Numbered from the stretch's first letter, positions 6,781-16,115 are shown. The stretch: 37,936 nt of DNA from Jeotgalicoccus marinus DSM 19772 (GCF_000425825.1 NZ_AUEE01000016.1:1-37936); one strand, 5' to 3'. A program made the numbers and translations. Notes: a model not told the origin generated them from the sequence alone.

Positions 6781-6900
6781 AACGTTCGTAAAAGTATATG
6801 GAAAATATTGAACGTTCGTAAACTATTTTTATATGTTTAAGAACGTTTATTTTGATCTATTTCAAATGTTTTTAAACCGTTCTTAAAAGTGTACTTTTAT
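6781..6900. repeat. Cluster of short repeats, possible resolution site
   Basis: AACGTTCGTAAA occurs at about 6783 and 6814, spaced about three helical turns, followed by AAGAACGTTTATTTT, ACCGTTCTTAAAAG and the dyad AAAAGTGTACTTTT. The corresponding interior of the right end also has AACG..CGTTTATT and AAAAGT..ACTTTT dyads (20156-20225). This fits a res-like site just inside each transposon end; no resolvase gene accompanies it. Confidence 0.4.
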
Positions 6901-7013
6901 GAACCTTAATGGTACTGTAAAATATTTAATTCAACTTATATAGTCGTTTCCCAATCCATGACAGACGCCTAGATACTAAAGTATAGTCATAAATTTTATG
7001 CTTTTCTCAATAG

Positions 7014-7183
7014 ATATGAGGTTAGCGATTACTATCATTACGATATTTCCTTTAGGGTCGCGCACACTTGCCCAGAAATGAATCCGAAAATTCATGCCAA
7101 TCATGCAGACATTGGTGGCATTTATCATCTTGTTATCCGGTGTTTACTTGCTTATTTATTTGACACACGGGCCGATTTTTTAA
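7014..7183 (+). pseudogene. Remnant of a mer-operon CcdA-like membrane protein
   Basis: In one frame this encodes MRLAITIITIFPLG, then an internal TGA, and MPIMQTLVAFIILLSGVY ending GPIF. It aligns with the C-terminal part of the intact CcdA-like protein of the leftward mer operon (segments VVTSITIVSLVSKR, IQFISSIVILISGIYIS and GPGGIF). Only the last ~55 codons survive and one is nonsense. It is directly followed by a merA remnant, the same gene order as in the intact operon, so this is debris of another mer operon. Confidence 0.65.
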
Positions 7184-7189
7184 TGCATG

Positions 7190-7352
7190 AAAAGGATGGA
7201 GTTAGTGGCAGATACAAAAATATTGAGGTGTTAGGGGCTCATCTTGTATCCGAAAATGCATGAAATGTGATTTACACGATGACATTAGCCGTTAATTTGC
7301 TTAACCATAGAAGATTTAAAAGAAAGTCTTGCTATATATTTAACAATGTTGT
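7190..7352 (+). pseudogene. merA: Remnant of merA (mercuric reductase), 3' part
   Basis: The translation VLGAHLVSENA is followed by a TGA in place of the usual Gly codon, then NVIYTMTLAVNL, and after a frameshift EDLKESLAIYLTM. This follows the intact MerA near its C-terminus ([37 protein letters not shown]), and the nucleotide match is also visible. The 5' two thirds and the final Cys-Cys end are missing. It lies 20 bp after the CcdA-like remnant, so a large internal deletion has occurred. Confidence 0.75.
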
Positions 7353-7371
7353 GCGGGATAACAACAAAATG

Positions 7372-7405
7372 AATCCACCGTTTAGTTAAATACGGTGGAT
7401 TTTTT
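7372..7405 (+). terminator. Terminator after the decayed mer fragment
   Basis: AATCCACCGT and ACGGTGGATT arms with a 10-base loop followed by TTTT. It insulates the downstream reductase from leftover transcription. Confidence 0.85.
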
Positions 7406-7407
7406 CA

Positions 7408-7421
7408 ACCTTGGACAAGGT
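7408..7421 (+). promoter_or_regulatory. Short dyad upstream of the 7488 reductase gene
   Basis: ACCTTG-GA-CAAGGT is a perfect 6-bp inverted repeat 66 bp before the gene start, in the position expected for an operator. MerR-family proteins bind such short dyads, but no convincing -35/-10 pair with a 19-20 bp spacer is visible, so the role is uncertain. Confidence 0.35.
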
Positions 7422-7487
7422 ACGGGGTTTCATTAGATAGAAACAAGGCAAACGTATTACAGAGTGATTTCTATGAGGAGGATAATG

Positions 7488-8834
7488 ATGACAAAGAAAT
7501 ACGATCTTATTGTGATTGGTTCAGGTTCTGCTGGTTCCATTACAGCAGCAAAATGTAATAAAGCCGGCTGGAATGTAGCTATGGTAGATGACAGGCCGCT
7601 TGGGGGCACGTGTGCACTACGTGGATGTGACCCAAAAAAGGTTCTACATGGTGCTGCCGAGCTTATTGATTGGAACAAACGAATGGTTAGGAACGGAGTA
7701 CCATCTGAAGTCTCCATCAACTGGAAAGATCTAATGAGCTTTAAACGAACCTTTACAGATCATGTCCCGGAAAAAAAAGAGCAAGCATTGAATAAACAGG
7801 GAATCGATACGTATCATGGCAATGCATCTTTCATGAGTGAGGACAAACTTGAAGTGAATAAAGAAGTGCTCGAAGGGGGTCATTTCTTGATCGCTAGTGG
7901 TGCGAAACCTACCCCTTTGCCCATACAAGGAGAAGAACATCTTACTTATAGTGATGAGTTTTTGGAGTTGGATGAATTACCACAAAGAATCGTCTTTGTT
8001 GGTGGGGGGTATATTTCGTTTGAATTTGCTCACATCGCGGCACGTGCTGGATCAGAAGTTCATATTATCCATCGAGGTCAAAAACCTTTGGAGAATTTTG
8101 ATATAGATCTTGTAGATATCCTTTTAGAAAAGTCGAAACAGATTGGCATACAGGTACATCTTCAACATTCCGTTGAATCCATTGAAAAAAAACAAGGTAA
8201 GTTTCATGTGTACGCTCGAAAAAAAGAGGATATAACTCGGTTTGAAGCAGACATTGTTATTCATGGAGCTGGACGGGTCCCTGCCTTAGATATGAATCTT
8301 GAAAAAGGGAATATAGAAAGGAAAAAACATGGTGTCCATGTTAATGAGTATTTGCAAAGTGTAAGTAACCCGAATGTCTATGCAGCCGGAGATGCTGCAG
8401 CAACGGATGGCTTGCCTCTCACACCTGTAGCCAGTGCAGATTCTCATGTCGTAGCATCTAATTTATTGAAAGGGAACAGCAAAAAAATTGAATATCCCGT
8501 GATTCCATCTGCTGTATTTACCGTACCTAAAATGGCATCGGTAGGTATGAGCGAGGAGGAAGCCAAAAACTCTGACCGGAGTATTAAAGTAAAGCAGAAA
8601 AACATCTCCGACTGGTTTACGTATAAACGGACAAATGAAGACTTTGCTGCGTTTAAAGTGCTGATTGACGAAGATCATGATCAAATTGTCGGTGCTCATT
8701 TGATTAGTAATGAAGCCGATGAACTGATTAATCATTTTGCAACAGCCATTCGTTTTGGAATTTCAACCAAAGAATTGAAACAAATGATATTTGCCTATCC
8801 AACGGCAGCTTCGGACATTGCCCACATGGTGTAA
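7488..8834 (+). CDS. MerA/glutathione-reductase-like flavoprotein disulfide reductase
   Basis: The 448-residue product is a class I pyridine-nucleotide disulfide oxidoreductase. In order it has an FAD-binding Rossmann motif (IGSGSAGS), the redox-active pair Cys42 and Cys47 (GGTCALRGC), an NAD(P)H site (VGGGYISFEFA), the second FAD motif (NVYAAGDAAAT) and a C-terminal dimerisation domain (VGAHLISNEADELINHF). It lacks both the N-terminal heavy-metal domain and the C-terminal Cys pair of true MerA, so its substrate is more likely a low-molecular-weight disulfide than Hg(II). Start at 7488 fits GAGGAGG 6-7 bases upstream. Its place among mer genes suggests a supporting role in thiol recovery. Confidence 0.82.
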   Translation: MTKKYDLIVIGSGSAGSITAAKCNKAGWNVAMVDDRPLGGTCALRGCDPKKVLHGAAELIDWNKRMVRNGVPSEVSINWKDLMSFKRTFTDHVPEKKEQALNKQGIDTYHGNASFMSEDKLEVNKEVLEGGHFLIASGAKPTPLPIQGEEHLTYSDEFLELDELPQRIVFVGGGYISFEFAHIAARAGSEVHIIHRGQKPLENFDIDLVDILLEKSKQIGIQVHLQHSVESIEKKQGKFHVYARKKEDITRFEADIVIHGAGRVPALDMNLEKGNIERKKHGVHVNEYLQSVSNPNVYAAGDAAATDGLPLTPVASADSHVVASNLLKGNSKKIEYPVIPSAVFTVPKMASVGMSEEEAKNSDRSIKVKQKNISDWFTYKRTNEDFAAFKVLIDEDHDQIVGAHLISNEADELINHFATAIRFGISTKELKQMIFAYPTAASDIAHMV

Positions 8835-9081
8835 GTTTACGTAATGTGAGATGTTTATAAACCACTTTATCGTCTAATCTTGTTATATGATCTTAGAATC
8901 AAAAAGAAAATAACTTTTTTGACAGCCGCATTTTTCAACGGAAGAATGTGGCTTCTTGGCGTGAAGAGCAGATAGCTTTATTCTTAAACTTCTAAAAAAC
9001 TTATGTGAACAATTGATAAATAAGGTTTTTTATCTGATCTGTTTTATAAGATTATTCTATAAAAGAAAAATAATGTATGAC

Positions 9082-9112
9082 TTAACCGTGTACTATGGTA
9101 CAGAGTTTATAT
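9082..9112 (+). promoter_or_regulatory. MerR-type promoter/operator of the truncated merR
   Basis: TTAACC (9082-9087) and TTATAT (9107-9112) are separated by 19 bp, the over-long spacing typical of MerR-activated promoters. The spacer contains the dyad GTGTACTATGGTACAG, closely matching the operator in front of the intact merR at 19692-19722. Confidence 0.75.
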
Positions 9113-9130
9113 TTTTATTGAGGTGACAAT

Positions 9131-9418
9131 ATGGGGATGAAAATCAGTGAATTGGCTAAAGCGTGTAATGTGAATAAAGAAACCGTTCGGTATTACGAGC
9201 GGAAAGGATTGATAGCCGGACCTCCCAGAAACGAATCAGGGTATCGAATATATTCAGAGGAAACAGCAGATCGGATACGGTTTATTAAACGAATGAAGGA
9301 ATTGGACTTCTCGCTAAAAGAAATCCACCTGTTGTTTGGTGTAGTTGATCAAGATGGGGAGAGATGTAAAGATATGTACGTCTTTACCGTTCAAAAAACC
9401 AAAGAAATCGAGCGGTGA
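9131..9418 (+). pseudogene. merR: merR truncated by an IS21-family element
   Basis: The first 95 residues are a standard staphylococcal MerR (pI258 type): the winged helix-turn-helix [21 protein letters not shown], then the start of the dimerisation helix with the first metal-binding cysteine (ERCKDMY). Translation stops at a TGA that belongs to the inserted element's end, removing the last ~40 residues including the CP...C motif with the other two Hg ligands. DNA binding may persist but Hg sensing should be lost. No continuation of merR is found on the far side of the IS. Confidence 0.88.
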
Positions 9419-9471
9419 TTACGGCCAGAAAAATGTACCACCTCTGCCATCTTTCTTACCATTAAATGACA
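9416..9471. repeat. Left inverted repeat of the IS21-family element
   Basis: 56 bp, about 47 matching the reverse complement of 11977-12032 by eye. Its first three bases supply the stop codon that ends the truncated merR. Confidence 0.85.
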
Positions 9472-9506
9472 AGGAATGTACCAAGTCATGTCAGTATGTT
9501 TACCAC

Positions 9507-9563
9507 TACCTCCGATATAATTAATGCGCACACCAATAGGTGTGACATTTTATATCGGAGGTA
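9507..9563 (+). promoter_or_regulatory. Hairpin hiding the istA ribosome binding site, with internal promoter
   Basis: A perfect 13-bp stem pairs TACCTCCGATATA (9507-9519) with TATATCGGAGGTA (9551-9563), enclosing a second stem-loop (CACACC-AATA-GGTGTG). The right arm contains the istA Shine-Dalgarno CGGAGGT. A TATAAT at 9516-9521 would start transcription near 9528, inside the loop, so IS-made mRNA lacks the left arm and is translatable while read-through mRNA from outside is locked. Confidence 0.65.
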
Positions 9564-9568
9564 TTTTT

Positions 9569-11119
9569 ATGATTCATTATCGAAAGATATTAGAATTACG
9601 TGCTGAAGGCATCAGTCTTAGAGGCATCGCGACCAGTACGAATCATTCTCGACAAAAAGTGACAGAAATTATTGATTTGGCGGAGAAGAAAGAATTAGTC
9701 TGTCCATTAGATGAAATAATGACAGATGTATGGATTGAGGCGTTTTTATATCCGGAAAAGACATTGGAGGCATCAGGCAGACAACCGTTAGATTTTGATT
9801 ATATTCATCAGGAATTAGCGAAACCCAATGTGACGCTCTCACTCCTTCATCATGAATATGAGGCGGAGTGTCGGACGAATCAAAAAATACCGTATTCATA
9901 TCGGAGCTTTGTCCGGCACTACAGTAAGTATGCAGATAAGCATAAAGCCACTTTACGCATCCGTAGAAAACCAGGGGAAATCATGGAGGTGGATTGGGCA
10001 GGATCCACAGCTTTTATCATTGATCGAGATACGGGTGAAAAGTTAAAAGCGTATGTATTTGTCGCCACTCTACCATGCAGTCAATTGTCTTATGCAGAGG
10101 CGACCTTGTCGATGGACTTACAGTCATGGATTCGAGTACACAATCATGCGTATGCTTACTTTGGCGGGACGACACAGATTATTGTTCCAGATAATTTGAA
10201 AGCGAGCGTGACAAAGCACACGTCTCAAGAGCTTATTTTAAACCCAACATACAGAGAAATGGCTGAGCATTATAATACAGTCGTCATGCCAGCACGTGTG
10301 CGGGCACCTAAAGATAAGTCGAGTGTTGAGGGCTCAGTCAGTACGGTTTCTACATGGATTATTGCCGCACTCAGAAATACTCAGTGCTTCAGTATCGATG
10401 AATTAAATGAAGCAATTGAACAAAAGTTGGCTGACTTCAATCAACGTGCATTTACACGTAAACAAGGGAACCGACTGTCAGCATTTGAAACAGAGGAGAA
10501 ATTTGCGCTTTCCCCTCTGCCTGCCACACCGTATAAACTTTCTGTATGGAGAACAGCGAAAGTCCGTCCAGACTACCATGTCTCTGTCGAAAGTATGTTT
10601 TATTCTGTGCCTTATGAGTACATTAATCGGCAAGTTGACATCAGACTCTCAGAGACCCTGGTAGAAGTTTATTTCAATCATATGCGAGTGGCCTCTCACA
10701 AACGATTATATGGGAAATTTGGACAACTATCTACTATGCGGGACCATATGCCAGATAATCATAAATTATTTGTAGACCAGACACCGGAAGCTGCGATTGA
10801 GTGGGCAAACAGTATTGGTTCATGTACTCTGAAGGTCATCGAATATATATTGGATACGGCTCAAATTGAAAAACAAGCCCTCCAATCGATATTTTCACTG
10901 AAAAGATCAGAACGTAAATATACAAAGTATGAGATTGAACGAGCGTGTAAAATGGTAATTTCCCTCACTCAACGACCGACGGTCAAAAGCATTCAAACCC
11001 TCTTAAAAAATAATAAGAAGAATGATGCCGAACAGACACTGAAACAGAATACAGAAATGACCGAAAACAACTATGGCTTCACCCGTGGCGCATCTTATTA
11101 TGGAGGTGAGGATAAATGA
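9569..11119 (+). CDS. istA: IS21-family transposase IstA
   Basis: The 516-residue product is an IS21-type DDE transposase. An N-terminal helix-turn-helix region (ILELRAEGISLRGIA) is followed by the catalytic core, with Asp in GEIMEVDWAGS, Asp in IIVPDNLKASV and Glu in KSSVEGSVST. A C-terminal region ends in a charged tail. The start at 9569 is set by GGAGGT seven bases before it. It overlaps istB by four bases (ATGA), giving coupled translation. Nothing in the reading frame is damaged, so the element may still be active. Confidence 0.92.
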   Translation: MIHYRKILELRAEGISLRGIATSTNHSRQKVTEIIDLAEKKELVCPLDEIMTDVWIEAFLYPEKTLEASGRQPLDFDYIHQELAKPNVTLSLLHHEYEAECRTNQKIPYSYRSFVRHYSKYADKHKATLRIRRKPGEIMEVDWAGSTAFIIDRDTGEKLKAYVFVATLPCSQLSYAEATLSMDLQSWIRVHNHAYAYFGGTTQIIVPDNLKASVTKHTSQELILNPTYREMAEHYNTVVMPARVRAPKDKSSVEGSVSTVSTWIIAALRNTQCFSIDELNEAIEQKLADFNQRAFTRKQGNRLSAFETEEKFALSPLPATPYKLSVWRTAKVRPDYHVSVESMFYSVPYEYINRQVDIRLSETLVEVYFNHMRVASHKRLYGKFGQLSTMRDHMPDNHKLFVDQTPEAAIEWANSIGSCTLKVIEYILDTAQIEKQALQSIFSLKRSERKYTKYEIERACKMVISLTQRPTVKSIQTLLKNNKKNDAEQTLKQNTEMTENNYGFTRGASYYGGEDK

Positions 11120-11871
11120 TGAATGATCAGACTTTAACTAAATTACACGAAATGAAATTAAATGGCATGGCTGAAGCCTACCAGGAACAAGCGATGAATC
11201 AGGATTTTAAAAAGATGAGTTTTGAAGACCGATTTTCTTTACTGGTCGACTTGGAACATTCCCGTCGTAAAAATAATCGTCTGCAGCGCTTGATTAAAGC
11301 AGCGACATTCGTTAACTCAAATGCCAGTGTTGAAGATATTGAGTATCATGCAGATCGTCGACTGGATAAAGATTTGATTTTAAAACTAGCGAGTGGCACT
11401 TATATTCATCACGCGCACAACATCATATTAAAAGGACCCACAGGGTCAGGTAAGACATTTTTAGGCACCGCATTCGGTATTTCGGCATGTCGTCAATTGT
11501 ACAAAGTGAAGTACATTCGTTTACCCGAGCTATTAGATGAATTATCTCTGGCCAAATTATCCGCAGATGGAAGTTACCGAAGAAGTATTAAAAAATATAC
11601 AAAAGTGGACGTTCTAGTACTGGATGAGTGGTTACTCACTGATTTAACACCTGAAGAAGCAAGTATGCTTTTGGAAATTACAGAAGCCCGTCATAAGGTA
11701 TCTTCAACCATTTTCTGTTCTCAAATTGACCCAAGTGGTTGGCATTTGAAACTGGGTAATGAAACAATTGCCGAAGCCATTTTAGATCGGATCATCCATG
11801 ACTCCTATCAGATATTAATTGACGGAGAAATCTCTATGCGTGAACGTCATGGCTTGGAAGGTGGTTTCTAG
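11116..11871 (+). CDS. istB: IS21-family helper ATPase IstB
   Basis: The 251-residue product is the AAA+ partner of IstA, related to DnaC. The Walker A motif GPTGSGKT is preceded by the N-terminal domain that contacts IstA (LHEMKLNGMAEAYQEQ). Walker B is VDVLVLDEW, and the arginine-rich C-terminus contains EAILDRIIHDSY. The length is usual for the family. It starts within the istA stop codon, preceded by GGAGGTGAGG. IstB selects target DNA and stimulates IstA. The frame is intact. Confidence 0.92.
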   Translation: MMNDQTLTKLHEMKLNGMAEAYQEQAMNQDFKKMSFEDRFSLLVDLEHSRRKNNRLQRLIKAATFVNSNASVEDIEYHADRRLDKDLILKLASGTYIHHAHNIILKGPTGSGKTFLGTAFGISACRQLYKVKYIRLPELLDELSLAKLSADGSYRRSIKKYTKVDVLVLDEWLLTDLTPEEASMLLEITEARHKVSSTIFCSQIDPSGWHLKLGNETIAEAILDRIIHDSYQILIDGEISMRERHGLEGGF

Positions 11872-11976
11872 TCTGGCACTACTGACTAAAAAAGACATCA
11901 ATTCTTTCTCAACATATGATTACCATTAATTTTTATATGTATTGGTAAGCTTGTTGGCAGGGTGTGGTAAATACTA

Positions 11977-12032
11977 TGTCATTTAGTGGTAAGAAAGATG
12001 GCAGAAGTGGTAAAATCTTGTGGCCGTAACCA
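11977..12032. repeat. Right inverted repeat of the IS21-family element
   Basis: Partner of 9416-9471; ends TGGCCGTAACCA. Confidence 0.85.
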
Positions 12033-13652
<1,620 letters not shown>

Positions 13653-13665
13653 GGAGGTGAATGTT

Positions 13666-13815
13666 ATGGCAACAAATAAAATAAAACAACAGGAGAAGAG
13701 AATTGATAAATGTTGCTATAAGATTGAGAGTACCAATTCGCCTGAAGAAATTAGTCATCAAGTTAAAGAGATACAAGGTTGTTGTAACAATATTGAGCAG
13801 CAAATAAAGGTGTGA
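13666..13815 (+). CDS. Small double-CC protein (49 aa), possible mercury/thiol-binding
   Basis: I do not recognise a named family. The 49-residue product has two Cys-Cys pairs, DKCCYKI and QGCCNNI, 22-23 residues apart within otherwise helix-forming, charged sequence; it is soluble, with no signal. A very strong AAGGAGGTGA precedes it; the ATG at 13666 is in frame, while the ATG at 13661 opens only eight codons. It starts 14 bp after the MerA-like reductase and is followed by the Met-rich peptide 5 bp later. Vicinal cysteines on two helices could hold a soft metal such as Hg(II), but this is inference. Confidence 0.7.
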   Translation: MATNKIKQQEKRIDKCCYKIESTNSPEEISHQVKEIQGCCNNIEQQIKV

Positions 13816-13820
13816 TAATC

Positions 13821-13943
13821 ATGTTTCGTTGGATGAAAATGATGATGATGATGACTATGTGTGCCTTATGTGCTTTTAATGTCGTTAACAATGTATATCA
13901 ATCCTATTTGTTAACAATAATTACTCAAAGAAAAAGATGCTAA
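13821..13943 (+). CDS. Met/Cys-rich small membrane peptide (40 aa)
   Basis: The ORF opens with MFRWMK and then a run of five methionines, TM and CALC, followed by a hydrophobic stretch (AFNVVNNVYQSYLLTII) and a basic end (QRKRC). AAGGTG lies nine bases upstream. The seven to eight methionines near the N-terminus and the CALC pair suggest soft-metal contact at the membrane. It is too short for standard calls, but its ribosome binding site, 5-bp spacing after the preceding gene and position before a terminator support a real third gene of the operon. Function is unknown. Confidence 0.5.
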   Translation: MFRWMKMMMMMTMCALCAFNVVNNVYQSYLLTIITQRKRC

Positions 13944-14003
13944 CCAAAATTAAGCATACGATAATTTTTTCAATTTATCTTGGTTGAATTTTTTTCAATA
14001 TAC

Positions 14004-14040
14004 AAAAAGCCGATGTCCTATTAGGATGCATCGGCTTTTT
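14004..14040. terminator. Bidirectional terminator between the small-protein operon and merB
   Basis: AAAAAGCCGATG and CATCGGCTTTTT form a 12-bp stem with T-tracts on both strands, between the + operon ending at 13943 and the - strand merB ending at 14070. Confidence 0.9.
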
Positions 14041-14069
14041 GGCTAACATAACGATAAGCGTATCTATTT

Positions 14070-14723
14070 TCAAATGTTACAGCAAGACCCATTGGTAGGG
14101 TCGACTTCCTCGTAACTCTTCCCCATAAGATTTCCAAGTTCAAAGGCATCTTCAACAGATAACACCTTTCCCCCTGGATGTTGGTTAAGCCAGTCCTGCG
14201 CTTCACTCGCTGAGCTGAAAAAATGGACTTCGTTGCAGAATGCCGAGCGAATTGACGACATATCATCCGGAGTAACTATCGAGACAACAGATGTGGAAGG
14301 TTCCACGCTTATAACGCGGTCAGGTTCCACCGTCAACTTTACAGGCTTGCCGGTGCCGTGGCAAGGCGACTCTATTTGGGCCTTGCGTCCGATGAGTTTT
14401 GGGAACATAAGTGTGTCAAGGGCACACCATGTATATAGTTCCTTCCCATCTACCTTGAATCGGTGGGGGGTAGGGACCAAGGTGAGACCAAAACCAACGA
14501 CACGACGCTGTTCGTTTAGTTCCACGCTTGGTAGGGTCTGAAGAACCTTTCTCATTTCCTCGACAGGCTTCCCGGTCGCAGAAGCGATATCTTCAACAGT
14601 CACCGGCTCCCCCTCTGCTAGCATTTGTAACAACGGGTGGAAGAGCCACTTCATGGAGCCTGCTTCCCCTTGGTCAGACTGTTGGTCTATTCGGGTTGCT
14701 ATTTGTTTAATTTCATTTTTCAT
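14070..14723 (-). CDS. merB: Organomercurial lyase MerB
   Basis: The 217-residue enzyme cleaves the carbon-mercury bond of organomercurials, releasing Hg(II) for MerA. The catalytic residues are visible: Cys100 and Asp103 in [10 protein letters not shown] and Cys163 in AFCNEVHFF. The N-terminal winged-helix-like region ([10 protein letters not shown] ... [13 protein letters not shown]) and the [12 protein letters not shown] block are standard. Its GC content is clearly higher than that of neighbouring genes, suggesting a separate origin. AAGGAGGAAA precedes the start. It lies downstream of, and on the same strand as, the MerR-type gene at 14856-15245, which probably controls it. Confidence 0.95.
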   Translation of the reverse strand: MKNEIKQIATRIDQQSDQGEAGSMKWLFHPLLQMLAEGEPVTVEDIASATGKPVEEMRKVLQTLPSVELNEQRRVVGFGLTLVPTPHRFKVDGKELYTWCALDTLMFPKLIGRKAQIESPCHGTGKPVKLTVEPDRVISVEPSTSVVSIVTPDDMSSIRSAFCNEVHFFSSASEAQDWLNQHPGGKVLSVEDAFELGNLMGKSYEEVDPTNGSCCNI

Positions 14724-14855
14724 ATCTTTTTCCTCCTTAGCATTTTTGTTTAATCTTCATTATTGTTCCCGATGTTATATTCAAAAAATTTCCTGTCTAT
14801 AGTTAGAATTTTACGAAGTGATCTCAGTAAAACCCTTTGTATTGTGTTTAATTCT

Positions 14856-15245
14856 TTAATGTCTAACTCCCTCCATATGATTGAATACCTCATTCGGTGT
14901 ATCAAGAAACGATGCAACATGTTGACGTAATTTTTGTAGATCCTTGATATGCTCATCTATTTCAATAAGTTTCTCTTTTAATAAATGTTGAAGATGAGGT
15001 TCTACATCTACCGTATTTTTTTCAAAAATCACGATCAAATCTTTCATTTCCTCTAGTGATACGCCTAATGAACGGAGTTGTTTAATTCCATTGATACAAA
15101 ATACATGCTCTTGATTATAGACGCGGTAATTGCCCTCGCTTCGCTTAATGGAAGGTAGGATCAATCCCTTTTCTTCATATAATCGAATGGCTTTTCGACT
15201 GACTCCTGTTTGTTGGGCTAGTTGACCAATCGTAAAACACTCCAC
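14856..15245 (-). CDS. MerR-family regulator upstream of merB
   Basis: The 129-residue product starts with the MerR winged helix (FTIGQLAQQTGVSRKAIRLYEEKGL), followed by the wing (GNYRVYNQEH) and a long dimerisation helix. It lacks the three-cysteine Hg site of classical MerR: apart from Cys3 and one near residue 50, no C-terminal CP...C motif is present, so the effector is uncertain. An operator with 20-bp spacing lies just upstream, consistent with autoregulation. merB follows 132 bp downstream on the same strand. It could be a MerR2-type regulator of merB or a stress regulator caught in the cluster. Confidence 0.8.
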   Translation of the reverse strand: MECFTIGQLAQQTGVSRKAIRLYEEKGLILPSIKRSEGNYRVYNQEHVFCINGIKQLRSLGVSLEEMKDLIVIFEKNTVDVEPHLQHLLKEKLIEIDEHIKDLQKLRQHVASFLDTPNEVFNHMEGVRH

Positions 15246-15285
15246 TTCCTCCCCCCTTTCTTTAAATCATCAGCGGACTAAATAG

Positions 15286-15317
15286 ATTATATAACCTTAA
15301 CCTTAGGGTAAGGTCAA
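15286..15317 (-). promoter_or_regulatory. MerR-family promoter/operator with 20-bp spacer
   Basis: On the minus strand TTGACC (15312-15317) and a perfect TATAAT (15286-15291) are 20 bp apart. The spacer contains the dyad CCTTACCCTAAGG. The over-long spacer and central dyad are the hallmark of promoters twisted into shape by MerR-family activators. Confidence 0.85.
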
Positions 15318-15408
15318 GGATAATTTTATACTTTAAACCATTTTAGTTTAATGAGGTGTAAATTTTATGAATACACTAGGAAATATATCTTTATTTAAAT
15401 CGCCTATT

Positions 15409-15921
15409 CTATCTTTCACCATTCACAAAATCTCTTGCAAAATCCTCTGCTCCTCTCCATATTGTTTCGTGGTTTTGACCATCTATTGGATGTAACAGCC
15501 ATAATCTTTCTGATGCTTTTGTATACAGTTCCTTTTTTGAATCGATATGAAAGGGTTTATTTATGAATCCTATTTTTTTCAGCGTGTCAAACTCTGAAAA
15601 AATTCGTTTCCCGTAAATTTCTTTATCGTCAATTGTAACCACATTGTTATGATTGGAAATGATATGTCCATTAAAAAGAATGAGGTGCATATCGTCTCCC
15701 AATTCCTCTATGTTCCAAGGCATTTCACTATTTTCTTCAATAAAAGACTGGAACTTATCGAAGAATTGTCTAATGTTTTTTCGAGAAAACTCACTTAGAA
15801 CTAATGCAGTAAGCTCTCCATATGACGAAAGATGAAAGGCGGTTGCTATTTCAAGTGGACCATCTCCAATAATGATGGTCTCAAAATGTATATATGGATC
15901 AATGGAGCAACATCCAGCCAT
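15409..15921 (-). CDS. Hypothetical protein with N-terminal Cys-Cys (170 aa)
   Basis: I do not recognise a characterised family. The sequence starts MAGCCSIDPYIHFETIIIGDGPLEIATAF. The IIIGDGP segment loosely recalls a Rossmann loop but lacks the second and third glycines needed for dinucleotide binding. The rest is mixed alpha/beta with several His and Trp near the C-terminus (LWLLHPIDGQNHETIWRG). No signal or membrane segment. Start at 15921 is chosen because AAAGGA lies about eight bases upstream; the ATG at 15930 overlaps that site. It lies between merA and the merB regulator on the same strand, so a mercury-related role is possible, but the evidence is positional. Confidence 0.65.
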   Translation of the reverse strand: MAGCCSIDPYIHFETIIIGDGPLEIATAFHLSSYGELTALVLSEFSRKNIRQFFDKFQSFIEENSEMPWNIEELGDDMHLILFNGHIISNHNNVVTIDDKEIYGKRIFSEFDTLKKIGFINKPFHIDSKKELYTKASERLWLLHPIDGQNHETIWRGAEDFARDFVNGER

Positions 15922-16090
15922 GTTAATCATCCTTTCTTTTAAACGACCCGTACATTATTATATCTAAAATTCCTATAATTACTAAAATAATTCTGACTAT
16001 TTGTTGAACTTGAATAAATAAGGTGGATCATACAGCAATTGACTTATCGAAATTCAAAAATTCATACATGATAATACCTTTTTTCAGTAT

Positions 16091-16115
16091 TCAAAAAGGG
16101 AGAGATTTTCTCCCT
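16091..16115 (-). terminator. Terminator of the merA operon
   Basis: AGGGAGA / TCTCCCT stem with a 5-base loop, followed on the minus strand by TTTTTGAA, 10 bp beyond the merA stop. Confidence 0.75.

Larger units (their letters stand above)
9416..12032 (+). mobile_element. IS21-family insertion sequence
   Basis: A 2.6-kb element with istA and istB and 56-bp imperfect inverted repeats (9416-9471 and 11977-12032) starting TGATTACGGCC and TGGTTACGGCC. The block CTGCCATCTTTCTTACCA is identical in both. Subterminal repeats of TACCAC type occur at both ends, as is usual for IS21 relatives. The insertion interrupts merR, but the two flanks do not join into one gene and no clear target duplication is visible. 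Confidence 0.88.

Noticed and set aside
6781..6900. Plasmid origin iterons
   Set aside because: AACGTTCGTAAA repeats are few, irregular, without a rep gene nearby, and similar dyads lie inside the right transposon end, so a resolution-type site is likelier.
8924..8953. Terminator after the 7488 reductase gene
   Set aside because: AGCCGCATT/AATGTGGCT can pair, but no T-tract follows on either strand, so I did not call it.
14233..14710. Plus-strand ORFs across merB
   Set aside because: merB on the minus strand has all catalytic residues and a ribosome site; the others are shadows in GC-richer DNA.
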